Below, one piece after another: positions 1 through 5,006 of a stretch of DNA of 5,289 bases. Source of the DNA: Alphaproteobacteria bacterium. GTDB taxonomy: Bacteria > Pseudomonadota > Alphaproteobacteria > Caulobacterales > Parvularculaceae. The stretch covers positions 1-5,289 of the forward strand of contig JAUIEG010000226.1 in assembly GCA_030428745.1 (NCBI GenBank), given 5' to 3'. The translations under genes were made by a program, and so were the position numbers. The notes under the pieces were generated by a model that was given only the letters and a program-made list of their open reading frames with translations, was not told the DNA's origin and made no database searches. Positions within the stretch are counted from its first letter, which is position 1. Each line of letters begins with the position of its first letter.

Positions 1-388
1 AGCCGCGCTCTTTAACCAGTGTTTCCAACGTTATTGTCGGCACTTTTCGGAATTCGGGGCCATCGCCGTCTCCGTCAATAATGCGTGCGTGGGTGATCGC
101 CGAGCCATCGCGAACAGATTTAGTCTCCATCGTTACTTCGCCGTCGCGATCTGACATCGCCGCGATAATCAGGTCGTAATCGATATTGAGCTTTTCATAA
201 TTTTGTCTGATGCGCGGCGCAAATTCCTCGACCGGCTCAATCAGGACGTGACGGCGATCTTTATATTCCTGCATCAAGGGGCCGGTGGCGGTCAGGACGC
301 CGACATCAATGACAGTGTTCACAGGTACGCCTAGCTCCTTTAGGCGGCGAAAGGAGTGTGTTTTGAGGGGGAGGCGGTTGGCGCTCAT
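1..388 (-). CDS. FkbM family methyltransferase, N-terminal part (cut by the left edge)
   Basis: Only the first 129 codons are present; the gene continues beyond position 1. Seen: a Rossmann-type start with TVIDVG at residues 25-30, then a second strand ending in an acidic residue, HVLIEPVEEF (residues 47-56), as in SAM-binding FkbM proteins. It continues with an 'AAMSDRDGEVTM' strand (76-87), then SAITHARI (97-104) and VPTITLETLVKERG (116-129), which in FkbM proteins leads into the 'D-L-L-K-I-D-x-x-G-x-E' motif; that motif lies off the window. Known for the family: SAM-dependent O-methylation, often of sugars or polyketides. The glycan context favours a sugar substrate (inference). The ATG at 388-386 is chosen because AGGAAG (complement of 393-398) lies 4 bases upstream. 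It is transcribed leftwards, away from the other methyltransferase. Confidence 0.88.
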   Translation of the reverse strand, partial: MSANRLPLKTHSFRRLKELGVPVNTVIDVGVLTATGPLMQEYKDRRHVLIEPVEEFAPRIRQNYEKLNIDYDLIIAAMSDRDGEVTMETKSVRDGSAITHARIIDGDGDGPEFRKVPTITLETLVKERG

Positions 389-403
389 CTTTCTTCCTAA
401 CTT

Positions 404-417
404 TAGCATGCGTGCTA
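404..417. repeat. Short inverted repeat upstream of the FkbM gene
   Basis: TAGCA (404-408) and TGCTA (413-417) are perfect 5-bp arms around a TGCG centre. The site is 15 bp upstream of the FkbM start codon, just outside its ribosome binding site. It could be a small operator or a 5' UTR hairpin, but arms this short arise often by chance. No convincing -35/-10 pair was seen on the minus strand between here and 480. Confidence 0.25.
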
Positions 418-471
418 GCTACTCCAGACTGTATTGCCGCTTTTGAGGCTACGCCAGCGAATCAACACTTT

Positions 472-747
472 TCAGTTTTGTGGCTTCAAATAAATAGATT
501 TTTCGGGGTGGGGGGCCGGTCGGCCTCGTTCATGCGCCGCCGATAAGGCGCCGGCGTCGGTTCGGGCAGCCAGGACAGGCGCGGTTTTATCGGGCTCGGC
601 GGGCTTAACTGGTTTGCTCTGCGCCAGACACGGCATAATGGCGGTCCGGGCTTCGGACGGGTTGGGCATGGCGGCGGCTTTCGGCGCCGGGTTCTCATAC
701 TTGCGCATGGGGGCGTAGCGGCTAGAAATGCGGCTGTAGCTTATCAT
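472..747 (-). CDS. Possible small Pro/Ala-rich hypothetical protein (91 aa)
   Basis: I do not recognise this protein. The reading frame is open for 91 codons from an ATG at 747-745 to TGA at 472-474. Third positions are strongly G/C (runs such as GCC, CCC, AAC, CGC, ACC), as in the real genes around it, which is the main argument for coding. The N-terminus (MISYSRISSRYAPMRKYENP) is Ser/Tyr/Arg-rich. The rest is rich in Ala, Pro and charged residues, and probably disordered. No signal peptide, membrane segment or known motif is visible. The ribosome binding site is weak (AAGCAGGG about 9 bases before the ATG). It lies about 84 bp upstream of the FkbM gene on the same strand. A chance open frame in GC-rich DNA is a real alternative. 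Confidence 0.35.
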   Translation of the reverse strand: MISYSRISSRYAPMRKYENPAPKAAAMPNPSEARTAIMPCLAQSKPVKPAEPDKTAPVLAARTDAGALSAAHERGRPAPHPEKSIYLKPQN

Positions 748-806
748 GGAGCAGCGCCCTGCTTCTGGCGGTCGTCTTCAGTGGAACTGGCGATATAGCC
801 ACCAAG

Positions 807-821
807 CGTGACTTAGTCACG
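807..821. promoter_or_regulatory. Perfect 15-bp inverted repeat, candidate operator
   Basis: CGTGAC (807-812) and GTCACG (816-821) form perfect 6-bp arms around TTA. No T-run follows on either strand, so it does not look like an intrinsic terminator. The short centre is more like the two half-sites of a dimeric DNA-binding protein than an RNA hairpin. It lies between the divergent starts at 747 and 989. No regulator is identified. Confidence 0.4.
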
Positions 822-840
822 GTGCAATTTTGCCGGGAGC

Positions 841-872
841 TTCAAACGGCGCCGAATTGTGCGAAGTTTGAA
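841..872. repeat. Imperfectly spaced inverted repeat
   Basis: TTCAAAC (841-847) is complementary to GTTTGAA (866-872), giving 7-bp arms around 18 bases. A second, mutually exclusive pairing is CTTCAA (840-845) with TTGAAG (875-880). It could form a weak hairpin in a transcript or be coincidental; no T-run follows. Confidence 0.25.
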
Positions 873-921
873 CGTTGAAGGCAAAAGCCGCTTTTCTTGA
901 TCCAAAGTGGCTTGGAAATGC

Positions 922-950
922 GTGTTGCGTTTCGCCTGTAATTTTATAGT
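922..950 (+). promoter_or_regulatory. Weak candidate promoter for the methyltransferase
   Basis: TATAGT at 945-950 differs from the -10 consensus at one base. The best-spaced upstream hexamer, GTGTTG (922-927, 17-bp spacer), matches -35 poorly, and TTGCGT (925-930) is only 14 bp away. A start near 957 would give a leader of about 32 bases before the ATG at 989 and would argue against the in-frame TTG at 959 as the start codon. Confidence 0.25.
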
Positions 951-988
951 AATGCCGCTTGTGTCGAGCGCGAGAAAGATGTGTCAAA

Positions 989-1528
989 ATGTCTCGTTAC
1001 CCCATAGACCGGCCTATGACCCGCCACGGGATTGATCGTGGCTACTGGGAGCTCCGTAAGGATAAGGACCTTTACAAGGTCATGCGAAAGCTGACGGAGC
1101 TCTACGCCAAAGACGCCAAGTCGGCGATTGACGTGGGCTGTTATGTAGGCGGGTTCATCTGCGATCTTGACTGGATCGAAAAGCGCGTTGCCGCCGATAT
1201 CAACGACTGGTCCAAGGAGTGGGCCGATGTCGATGACGTGAAATTTATCAATCGGGATGCGTTCAAGCTGTGGGATCGGTTTGAACTTGTCATCTCGAAT
1301 CAGACGATTGAACATATTGAAGATGCTGCGGGCTTTGCCGAGAAGCTTTGTAAGCTGGGCGATACGGTCATCGTTTCGACAACCTATCTCGTTCCTTCGG
1401 GAAAGATCGAAGGACATATTCAGGACCCGATAGATCTCGATAAATTTCTTGGCTGGTTTCCGCGAAAGCCAAAATGCGTCTCTATTATCAACGAGCCGCA
1501 TCAGGACAACATTATCGGCGTATTTTAA
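989..1528 (+). CDS. Class I SAM-dependent methyltransferase (179 aa)
   Basis: A small stand-alone Rossmann-fold methyltransferase. Seen: motif I SAIDVGCYVGG (residues 45-55), a second strand ending in Asp (RVAADIND, 66-73), and the motif IV region FELVISNQTIEHI (98-110). The 'NQTIEHI' segment is typical of the methyltransferase-11/-23 group, as is the later strand GDTVIVSTTY (124-133). The segment HIQDPIDLDKFLGWF (143-157) resembles the late 'H-x-x-x-(F/Y)' region of these enzymes. The middle glycine of D-x-G-x-G-x-G is Tyr52. At 179 aa it is short for the family but has the core strands. The chosen ATG (989) follows a modest GAGAAAGA at 972-979; an in-frame TTG at 959 or ATG at 1016 is possible. 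The substrate is unknown; neighbouring genes suggest a surface sugar or small-molecule precursor (inference). Confidence 0.85.
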   Translation: MSRYPIDRPMTRHGIDRGYWELRKDKDLYKVMRKLTELYAKDAKSAIDVGCYVGGFICDLDWIEKRVAADINDWSKEWADVDDVKFINRDAFKLWDRFELVISNQTIEHIEDAAGFAEKLCKLGDTVIVSTTYLVPSGKIEGHIQDPIDLDKFLGWFPRKPKCVSIINEPHQDNIIGVF

Positions 1529-1596
1529 AAACCGCGGCGGGGTGCGCGCAGGTCTTCTGTCGCAGGTAAGCGCCCCATCGCGCTATCTTGTCATGT
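1529..1596. other. Convergent intergenic spacer, no clear terminator
   Basis: The methyltransferase and acyltransferase stop codons face each other here. GGGGTGC (1539-1545) can pair with GCGCCCC (1570-1576), with one G-T pair, but the loop is 24 bases and no T-run follows. A bidirectional terminator would be expected; the sequence offers only this weak candidate. Confidence 0.3.
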
Positions 1597-2691
1597 TTAT
1601 GTGGGGGTGTTTTCAGGGCGCGGTTGCGCCGGGGGCTTCTTGCGTGAATCGCCAATTTGAGCGCTAAGCCACCGCGCGAGTTGCTGGCTCGGCCGCTCGA
1701 CGATGAAGTAGCTCACGCTCGCCACGCCGATGCAGACCAGTATATAGCGCGTTACGGAAACAGGATCGATCGTCCGGGCGAGGCCCCATGCGTCGACACT
1801 GAAATCAAAGCGCGGGCGTCCGACGCTAAAATACTCAAGAACGGGCAAGTGAATGAGGTAAAGGCTGTAGGAAATCAATCCTACATAGGCCATGCCCGGA
1901 AGGAAGAGACGCTGGGTGAAGCGGGAGTGCAGGGCGAGAACACAAAGCCCTGTGGCGACCGAAACTATAACGCCATAGGTGCGAAGCTTGACGCCATGCC
2001 CGACCTTCACTGTGAAACAGGCGACGATGACCGCAAGGCCTATGGCCAAAAGCGCTATCGCGACTCTTTCTGAGACAACGGGCTTTTTGGCTTCCATCAA
2101 AATCGCGCATAATCCGCCGACCGCGAAATTGTTGGCGTAAAAAGCCAGGGTCCAAAGCGAGGACGAGCGCGCTATAAAATTGAGCTGCGGCAGGATCGCG
2201 GCAATTGCTGATGCGACGAAAATCGCAGTCAATAATGCAAGCAAAGCGTTACGGCGTTTTAGCGTCAGGAAAATGAAGGGCGCTAAAAGGTAGAACCAGA
2301 ATTCGACTTGCAGCGTCCAGAAGAAACCCATCCTGTAAACGCTGACTTCCGGACTGGTCGCCTTGGGCGGCTTCATCATCAGATAGGCGTCCAGAAACTT
2401 TACATTCTCGCCATGGGTATAAACGACCAGTATGAAGCACACGGTCAGCACGAAATAATAAGGCGGTAAAATTCGGAGCATGCGCCTGATAAGGAATGTA
2501 GGGACAAGTTCCTTGACCGGCCTCTCGACAAGAAGCTGCTTTGCGATGAAAAATCCGCTTAAGACAAAGAAGATGTTTACGCCGAGAGAACCGCCGGGCA
2601 GCAGCGCCGGCTGATAGTGGATGAACAAGACCGGAATGATGGCGAGCGCCCGCAAGTAATCGAGATAGCGGTATCGGTTGTATTCCCCCAT
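1597..2691 (-). CDS. Acyltransferase 3 family membrane protein (OafA/YrhL-like, 364 aa)
   Basis: An integral inner-membrane acyltransferase, predicted to move an acyl group (often acetyl) onto a surface sugar. Seen, in residues from the chosen start: YLDYLRALAIIPVLFIHY (9-26), matching the first helix and its conserved His25; LGVNIFFVLSGFFI (36-49), the family's 'G-V-x-x-F-F-V-L-S-G-F' motif; RRMLRILPPYYF (69-80), matching 'R-R-x-x-R-I-x-P-x-Y'; WTLQVEFWFYLLAP (125-138) with the conserved E130; and SYSLYLIHLP (274-283) and SYFIVERP (327-334) near the end. Many hydrophobic helices lie between, and length is normal for the family. It ends in a Pro/Lys-rich tail. The ATG at 2691-2689 is preferred because AAGGG lies about 5 bases upstream; an in-frame TTG (2718-2716) would add nine residues. 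It diverges from the right-hand cluster. Confidence 0.93.
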   Translation of the reverse strand: MGEYNRYRYLDYLRALAIIPVLFIHYQPALLPGGSLGVNIFFVLSGFFIAKQLLVERPVKELVPTFLIRRMLRILPPYYFVLTVCFILVVYTHGENVKFLDAYLMMKPPKATSPEVSVYRMGFFWTLQVEFWFYLLAPFIFLTLKRRNALLALLTAIFVASAIAAILPQLNFIARSSSLWTLAFYANNFAVGGLCAILMEAKKPVVSERVAIALLAIGLAVIVACFTVKVGHGVKLRTYGVIVSVATGLCVLALHSRFTQRLFLPGMAYVGLISYSLYLIHLPVLEYFSVGRPRFDFSVDAWGLARTIDPVSVTRYILVCIGVASVSYFIVERPSQQLARWLSAQIGDSRKKPPAQPRPENTPT

Positions 2692-2800
2692 GCAGCCCTT
2701 CGTCCTTTGTTGGCTCAAACTTTCTCTGACGCGGCGGTCAAGTCAAGATGCGCGATCATTCATGGTGCGCGCTGACGATAGGCTAAAAGTCCTTGATTTA

Positions 2801-2814
2801 GAAGGAGGATCCTC
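2801..2814 (+). promoter_or_regulatory. Near-perfect Shine-Dalgarno inside a 10-bp palindrome
   Basis: AAGGAGG (2802-2808) is the best ribosome binding site in the window, 6 bases before a GTG at 2815. Its 3' half lies in the perfect DNA palindrome GAGGATCCTC (2805-2814). Just downstream GCCCG (2826-2830) and CGGGC (2835-2839) form a 5-bp stem with a CTCG tetraloop, so the RNA here could fold. Whether this controls translation is speculation. Confidence 0.45.
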
Positions 2815-2865
2815 GTGGCTGGGGCGCCCGCTCGCGGGCTGGACGATAAGGCGCGATTGCCCTAA
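2815..2865 (+). CDS. Possible 16-residue leader peptide or remnant gene start
   Basis: GTG at 2815 with ideal Shine-Dalgarno spacing opens a 16-residue frame (VAGAPARGLDDKARLP) closed by TAA at 2863. It has no run of one amino acid that would suggest attenuation. It is in the same frame as the following large gene, separated by the TAA. It may be a translated leader peptide, or the true 5' end of a gene now broken by an indel, because a coding-like stretch follows in another frame from 2850. The strong ribosome binding site is the only solid evidence. Confidence 0.3.
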   Translation: MAGAPARGLDDKARLP

Positions 2866-2987
2866 ACGTGGCATCCGGTCGGCCTGACCATGCGCAGTCT
2901 GCTTCGCTGGATAAAATGCTGGAAGCGGTTGCTATGGTGGACAATTGGAAACTATCGAATGCGTTTTGTCATTGGGGTTGGCGGTGA
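2850..2987 (+). pseudogene. Coding-like fragment in a third frame, possible gene remnant
   Basis: Between TAA (2847) and TGA (2985) one frame reads like protein with normal codon choice, for example ASGRPDHAQSASLDKMLEAV and then AMVDNWKLSNAF. Over the same bases the frame of the next gene gives a Trp/Arg-rich peptide that looks non-coding. No good start lies in this frame (GTG at 2868 has no ribosome binding site). With the strong start at 2815 one frame away, this may be the remains of a short gene. I do not recognise the peptide. A chance open frame of 45 codons cannot be excluded. Confidence 0.25.
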
Positions 2988-4161
2988 ATCCGCGTCAGAC
3001 TCATCGCTTTTTCTTGATGTGCTTGATGGAAGGCCCGTCATTGGCATGCGTGAGCTTGCGCCGGAGGGGGTGCCGACAATTTCCGGTGACGCTTCGGCGC
3101 TTGAGCGTGCGGATGTCCTGACGAGGTTTCAAAGCAGCAGCGAAGATGTTGTCGCTTTACTGGCCGGTCACCGCGCGGTGGGCGTCGTCGGCGCCCTTGC
3201 CGATGAAGACGGCGTATGCAGCATCCTGGTGTCCGACGATCCCGTAGAATACATCGCCAGACGACTTTCTGCGGGCGGCGATCTTTCCACGGCGGCGAAT
3301 GACTGGATTAAAGTCACAACCAAAGTGTTGAAAACGGTGGATGATGGCCGGGGCCGGATACATTTGTTCAGCGCCGCCGATATCGCTAATGCGCCGCAAA
3401 AATTTTCTCAGTATTGTGGGGCTGAATTCGATATTCGCCTTGAGGTGAACGCCCGCGCCGCACCGCTCCTTGAGCGCGTAATCGCTTCGCGTTTTGCCAG
3501 CGCATACGATGATATCAGGGAGCTCGAAACGGAGTTGTTGGTGCGGTGCGCGAATTTCGGCGCGCCGGCCGCTGATGTCTCCGGGATGAGTGCATTTGCA
3601 CTGGAGAAGCTCAGGTCACTTTACAGTGCGGAAGATAAGACCGAAGGCTTGCAGCAAGACAATGCGTTGCTGAGGGAGCAACTCAGGCTGGCGCAACTTA
3701 AGGCCGAGACTTATTTTGAGCGAGCGGACGGTTCTAATTGGGCCAATGCCGGTGATGTGGCCAGGTTGACCGCTGAGCTCGATTATGTGCGTCATGAGAT
3801 TGCGGCGCTGAAAAACAGCACATCCTGGAAAGTCAGCGCCCCGCTGCGGGCCGCTTCCCGTGCTGCGCGGCGGGTGATTAATTTGAAGCGGCTGGTTTCC
3901 GAACAGCGACAGGTCTCGATACTGAGAAAATCAGATCTGTTTGATGCGCAATGGTATCTTGAGAATTATCCGGATGTTGCAGAAACCCGGGCGGATCCTG
4001 CAAGGCATTATTTGCGTTTTGGCGCGCAGGAGGGGCGGTCGCCTTCGGCGAAATTCGACTCAAGCAAATATTTAAGCTCACATCCTGATGTCGCCGCAGC
4101 CGGCATCAATCCGCTTATTCATTATCTTCAATACGGACGCAGCGAAGCGCGCGCAGCCTGA
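2959..4161 (+). CDS. Possible sulfotransferase-like / coiled-coil / PDV-repeat protein (400 aa)
   Basis: A three-part cytoplasmic-looking protein with no signal peptide. (1) Residues 1-190: MRFVIGVG followed by GESASDSSLFLDVLDG has the position and feel of the sulfotransferase 5'-phosphosulfate loop (G-x-x-R-S-G-T-S/T) but lacks its Arg. VSDDPVEYIARRL (91-103) and a Trp at 116 resemble the 'R-D-P-x-x-x-x-S' region. This assignment is weak. (2) About 190-285: heptad-rich coiled coil ending NSTSWKVSAPLR (286-297), a motif common in glycosyltransferase-associated proteins. (3) 328-360 and 366-398: two PDV repeats. The ATG at 2959 is chosen over an in-frame ATG at 2890 because the extra 23 residues are Trp/Arg-rich and lack a ribosome binding site; GGAA sits 8 bases before 2959. 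It ends TGATG, 43 bp before the next gene. Likely role: accessory or enzyme in surface-glycan assembly (inference). Confidence 0.8.
   Translation: MRFVIGVGGESASDSSLFLDVLDGRPVIGMRELAPEGVPTISGDASALERADVLTRFQSSSEDVVALLAGHRAVGVVGALADEDGVCSILVSDDPVEYIARRLSAGGDLSTAANDWIKVTTKVLKTVDDGRGRIHLFSAADIANAPQKFSQYCGAEFDIRLEVNARAAPLLERVIASRFASAYDDIRELETELLVRCANFGAPAADVSGMSAFALEKLRSLYSAEDKTEGLQQDNALLREQLRLAQLKAETYFERADGSNWANAGDVARLTAELDYVRHEIAALKNSTSWKVSAPLRAASRAARRVINLKRLVSEQRQVSILRKSDLFDAQWYLENYPDVAETRADPARHYLRFGAQEGRSPSAKFDSSKYLSSHPDVAAAGINPLIHYLQYGRSEARAA
3940..4152 (+). repeat. Two tandem 'PDV' protein repeats
   Basis: Copy 1 (3940-4038) and copy 2 (4054-4152) encode 33-residue units with a period of 38 residues. 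Both follow F-D-x-x-x-Y-L-x-x-x-P-D-V-A, then P-x-x-H-Y-L-x-(F/Y)-G-x-x-E-x-R. I count 15 identical residues of 33. Such units are known as tandem appendages on bacterial glycosyltransferases and other surface-glycan proteins; their function is not established to my knowledge. The DNA copies have diverged, so this is an old protein repeat rather than a recent duplication. Confidence 0.85.
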
Positions 4162-4208
4162 TGCAGAAATTTCCAGCGGCGAAGAAAAAGGCGACACACT
4201 GGATATGA
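4161..4208 (+). other. 15-codon linking ORF with stop/start overlaps at both ends
   Basis: The previous gene ends TGA at 4159-4161, giving TGATG with an ATG at 4161. That ATG opens a 15-residue frame (MQKFPAAKKKATHWI) whose TGA (4206-4208) overlaps the next start in ATGA (4205). This layout would let ribosomes pass from one gene to the next. The peptide is Lys-rich with no known relative. It may simply be a by-product of a short spacer. Confidence 0.25.
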
Positions 4209-4774
4209 CGGCCAAGAAACCAGCAATAGATTTGATTATTCATATTGGCGCCGGGCGCGGGAAAGATCTGAAGGATTATCTTTCCATGAACGCTCGCCAC
4301 ATTGTTCTTATCGATGCTGACCACAATGCCATCGCGCCTTTGCAACGGCTTGCCGCCGGTTCAGCGGGAGCCGGCTGCGATATCGACATCGTTGATGCCG
4401 CTGTCGCCAGAGAAGAAAGGGATGCTGAACTCCTATTATATAATCTGGAGCGCGTAAGCGGACTTTGCGCTCCGGATGCGCTCACGAAAATTTACCCGGG
4501 CCTCAAACTGTTGCGCAGGGAAAAAGTAAGGACGCGCGCAGCGGCGGAAGTGGTCGGAGGATTGGAGGTCGATCCGGACAAGGAAAATATGCTTGTCATT
4601 GAGGCGCCGGGCGAGGAGCTTCCTATTCTTGAAAACCTTGAGGGTGAGAACAGGCTGACCGCCTTTTCGCGCATTACAGTCAATGCCGCCCGTGAGGCCC
4701 TCTGCGACGGGGGGGCGACGGCGGACGAGATTGCGTCATTCCTGGATCTGGCGCACTGGCCGTCTGAGACTTGA
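4205..4774 (+). CDS. FkbM-like methyltransferase-fold protein, apparently truncated by a frameshift (189 aa)
   Basis: Residues 8-25 (IDLIIHIGAGRGKDLKDY) match a SAM-binding first strand and glycine-rich loop. RHIVLIDADHNAIAPL (31-46) ends the second strand in the usual acidic residue. DIVDAAVAREERDAELLLYN (61-80) matches the FkbM 'A-V-x-x-x-x-G-x-x-x-L' strand. NMLVIEAPGEELPILENL (128-145) occupies the place of 'L-L-K-I-D-x-x-G-x-E-x-x-x-L' but has E for D and P for G, so catalysis is uncertain. The ATG at 4205 is the first ATG in frame downstream of the previous gene; its ribosome binding site is poor (AAAAAGG 13 bases away), so coupling to the upstream stop is likely. The frame ends LDLAHWPSET, then TGA, while coiled-coil coding continues one frame later: joined, the product would be about 266 aa. 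Confidence 0.72.
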   Translation: MTAKKPAIDLIIHIGAGRGKDLKDYLSMNARHIVLIDADHNAIAPLQRLAAGSAGAGCDIDIVDAAVAREERDAELLLYNLERVSGLCAPDALTKIYPGLKLLRREKVRTRAAAEVVGGLEVDPDKENMLVIEAPGEELPILENLEGENRLTAFSRITVNAAREALCDGGATADEIASFLDLAHWPSET

Positions 4775-5006
4775 GCTGGTCCGCGCCGAAGCAGAGCGGG
4801 CCGCCCTTGAGGAAAAGGCCCTCGAGCTTTCCAAACAGAAAGCCAGTATGGCGGCGGAAATTGAAAAGCAAAAAGCCAGAATCGCCGAGTTGGAGGCGAC
4901 GCCGCTGGATCTCGTGGACCGGAAAGCCTTATTCGAAACGGAATTGAACCGGTGCGAAAATCAACTTGATCACCTGAAAGGGTTGTTCGCCAATGGCGAC
5001 GAATAG
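4683..5006 (+). CDS. Coiled-coil segment, probable out-of-frame C-terminus of the FkbM-like gene
   Basis: The open frame starts at ATG 4683, but its first 26 codons overlap the upstream gene and read as Arg-rich shadow. Convincing coding begins near 4761 with RLRLELVRAEAERAALEEKA, followed by Gln/Lys/Glu-rich heptads to about residue 73 and an ending NQLDHLKGLFANGDE. That pattern is a long alpha-helical coiled coil. No start codon with a ribosome binding site lies near 4761, and the upstream frame stops at 4774 without a typical ending. The simplest reading is one gene split by a one-base insertion around 4750-4770; removing one C at 4760/4761 gives AHW-RLRLELVR. A separate small coiled-coil gene is the alternative. 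Confidence 0.55.
   Translation: MPPVRPSATGGRRRTRLRHSWIWRTGRLRLELVRAEAERAALEEKALELSKQKASMAAEIEKQKARIAELEATPLDLVDRKALFETELNRCENQLDHLKGLFANGDE

Larger units (their letters stand above)
748..988. other. Divergent intergenic region without a recognisable gene
   Basis: This stretch separates the possible minus-strand 91-codon ORF from the plus-strand methyltransferase. I see no protein family, tRNA or other RNA gene in it. It holds the perfect inverted repeat at 807-821, a looser inverted repeat at 841-872 and a weak plus-strand promoter-like sequence ending at 950. A regulatory role for the region is an inference from the divergent layout. Confidence 0.5.
2692..2958. other. Divergent region between the acyltransferase and the right-hand gene cluster
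   Basis: About 270 bp with no recognised gene. It should carry promoters for both directions. On the minus strand TTGACT/TTGACC-like hexamers occur (complement of about 2738-2748), but without a good -10 at proper spacing. On the plus strand no convincing promoter was seen. The second half holds a strong Shine-Dalgarno, a 16-codon ORF and a coding-like stretch in a third frame (separate entries). Confidence 0.5.

Noticed and set aside
959..988. TTG at 959 as start of the methyltransferase
   Set aside because: No ribosome binding site, a Cys/Arg-rich added peptide, and it lies almost on the likely transcription start of the candidate promoter; ATG 989 is preferred.
944..1501. Long minus-strand open frame (185 codons) opposite the methyltransferase
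   Set aside because: The plus strand over the same bases carries clear methyltransferase motifs; the minus-strand product has no recognisable motif and is an antisense shadow.
1539..1576. Bidirectional terminator between the convergent genes
   Set aside because: The stem has a 24-base loop and a wobble pair, and no T-run on either side.
1657..2073. Plus-strand open frame opposite the acyltransferase
   Set aside because: The minus strand encodes unmistakable acyltransferase-3 motifs; the plus-strand peptide is a shadow.
2692..2718. TTG at 2718 as start of the acyltransferase
   Set aside because: The ATG at 2691 has the better-placed purine-rich site and the family's first helix begins shortly after it.
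2890..2958. ATG at 2890 as start of the 400-aa protein
   Set aside because: The added 23 residues are Trp/Arg-rich, no ribosome binding site precedes them and another frame looks more coding here. It remains possible.
4709..4715. Run of seven G as the site of the frameshift
   Set aside because: The upstream frame continues as plausible protein (DGGATADEIASFL) for about 15 codons beyond the run, so the shift must be later, near 4760.
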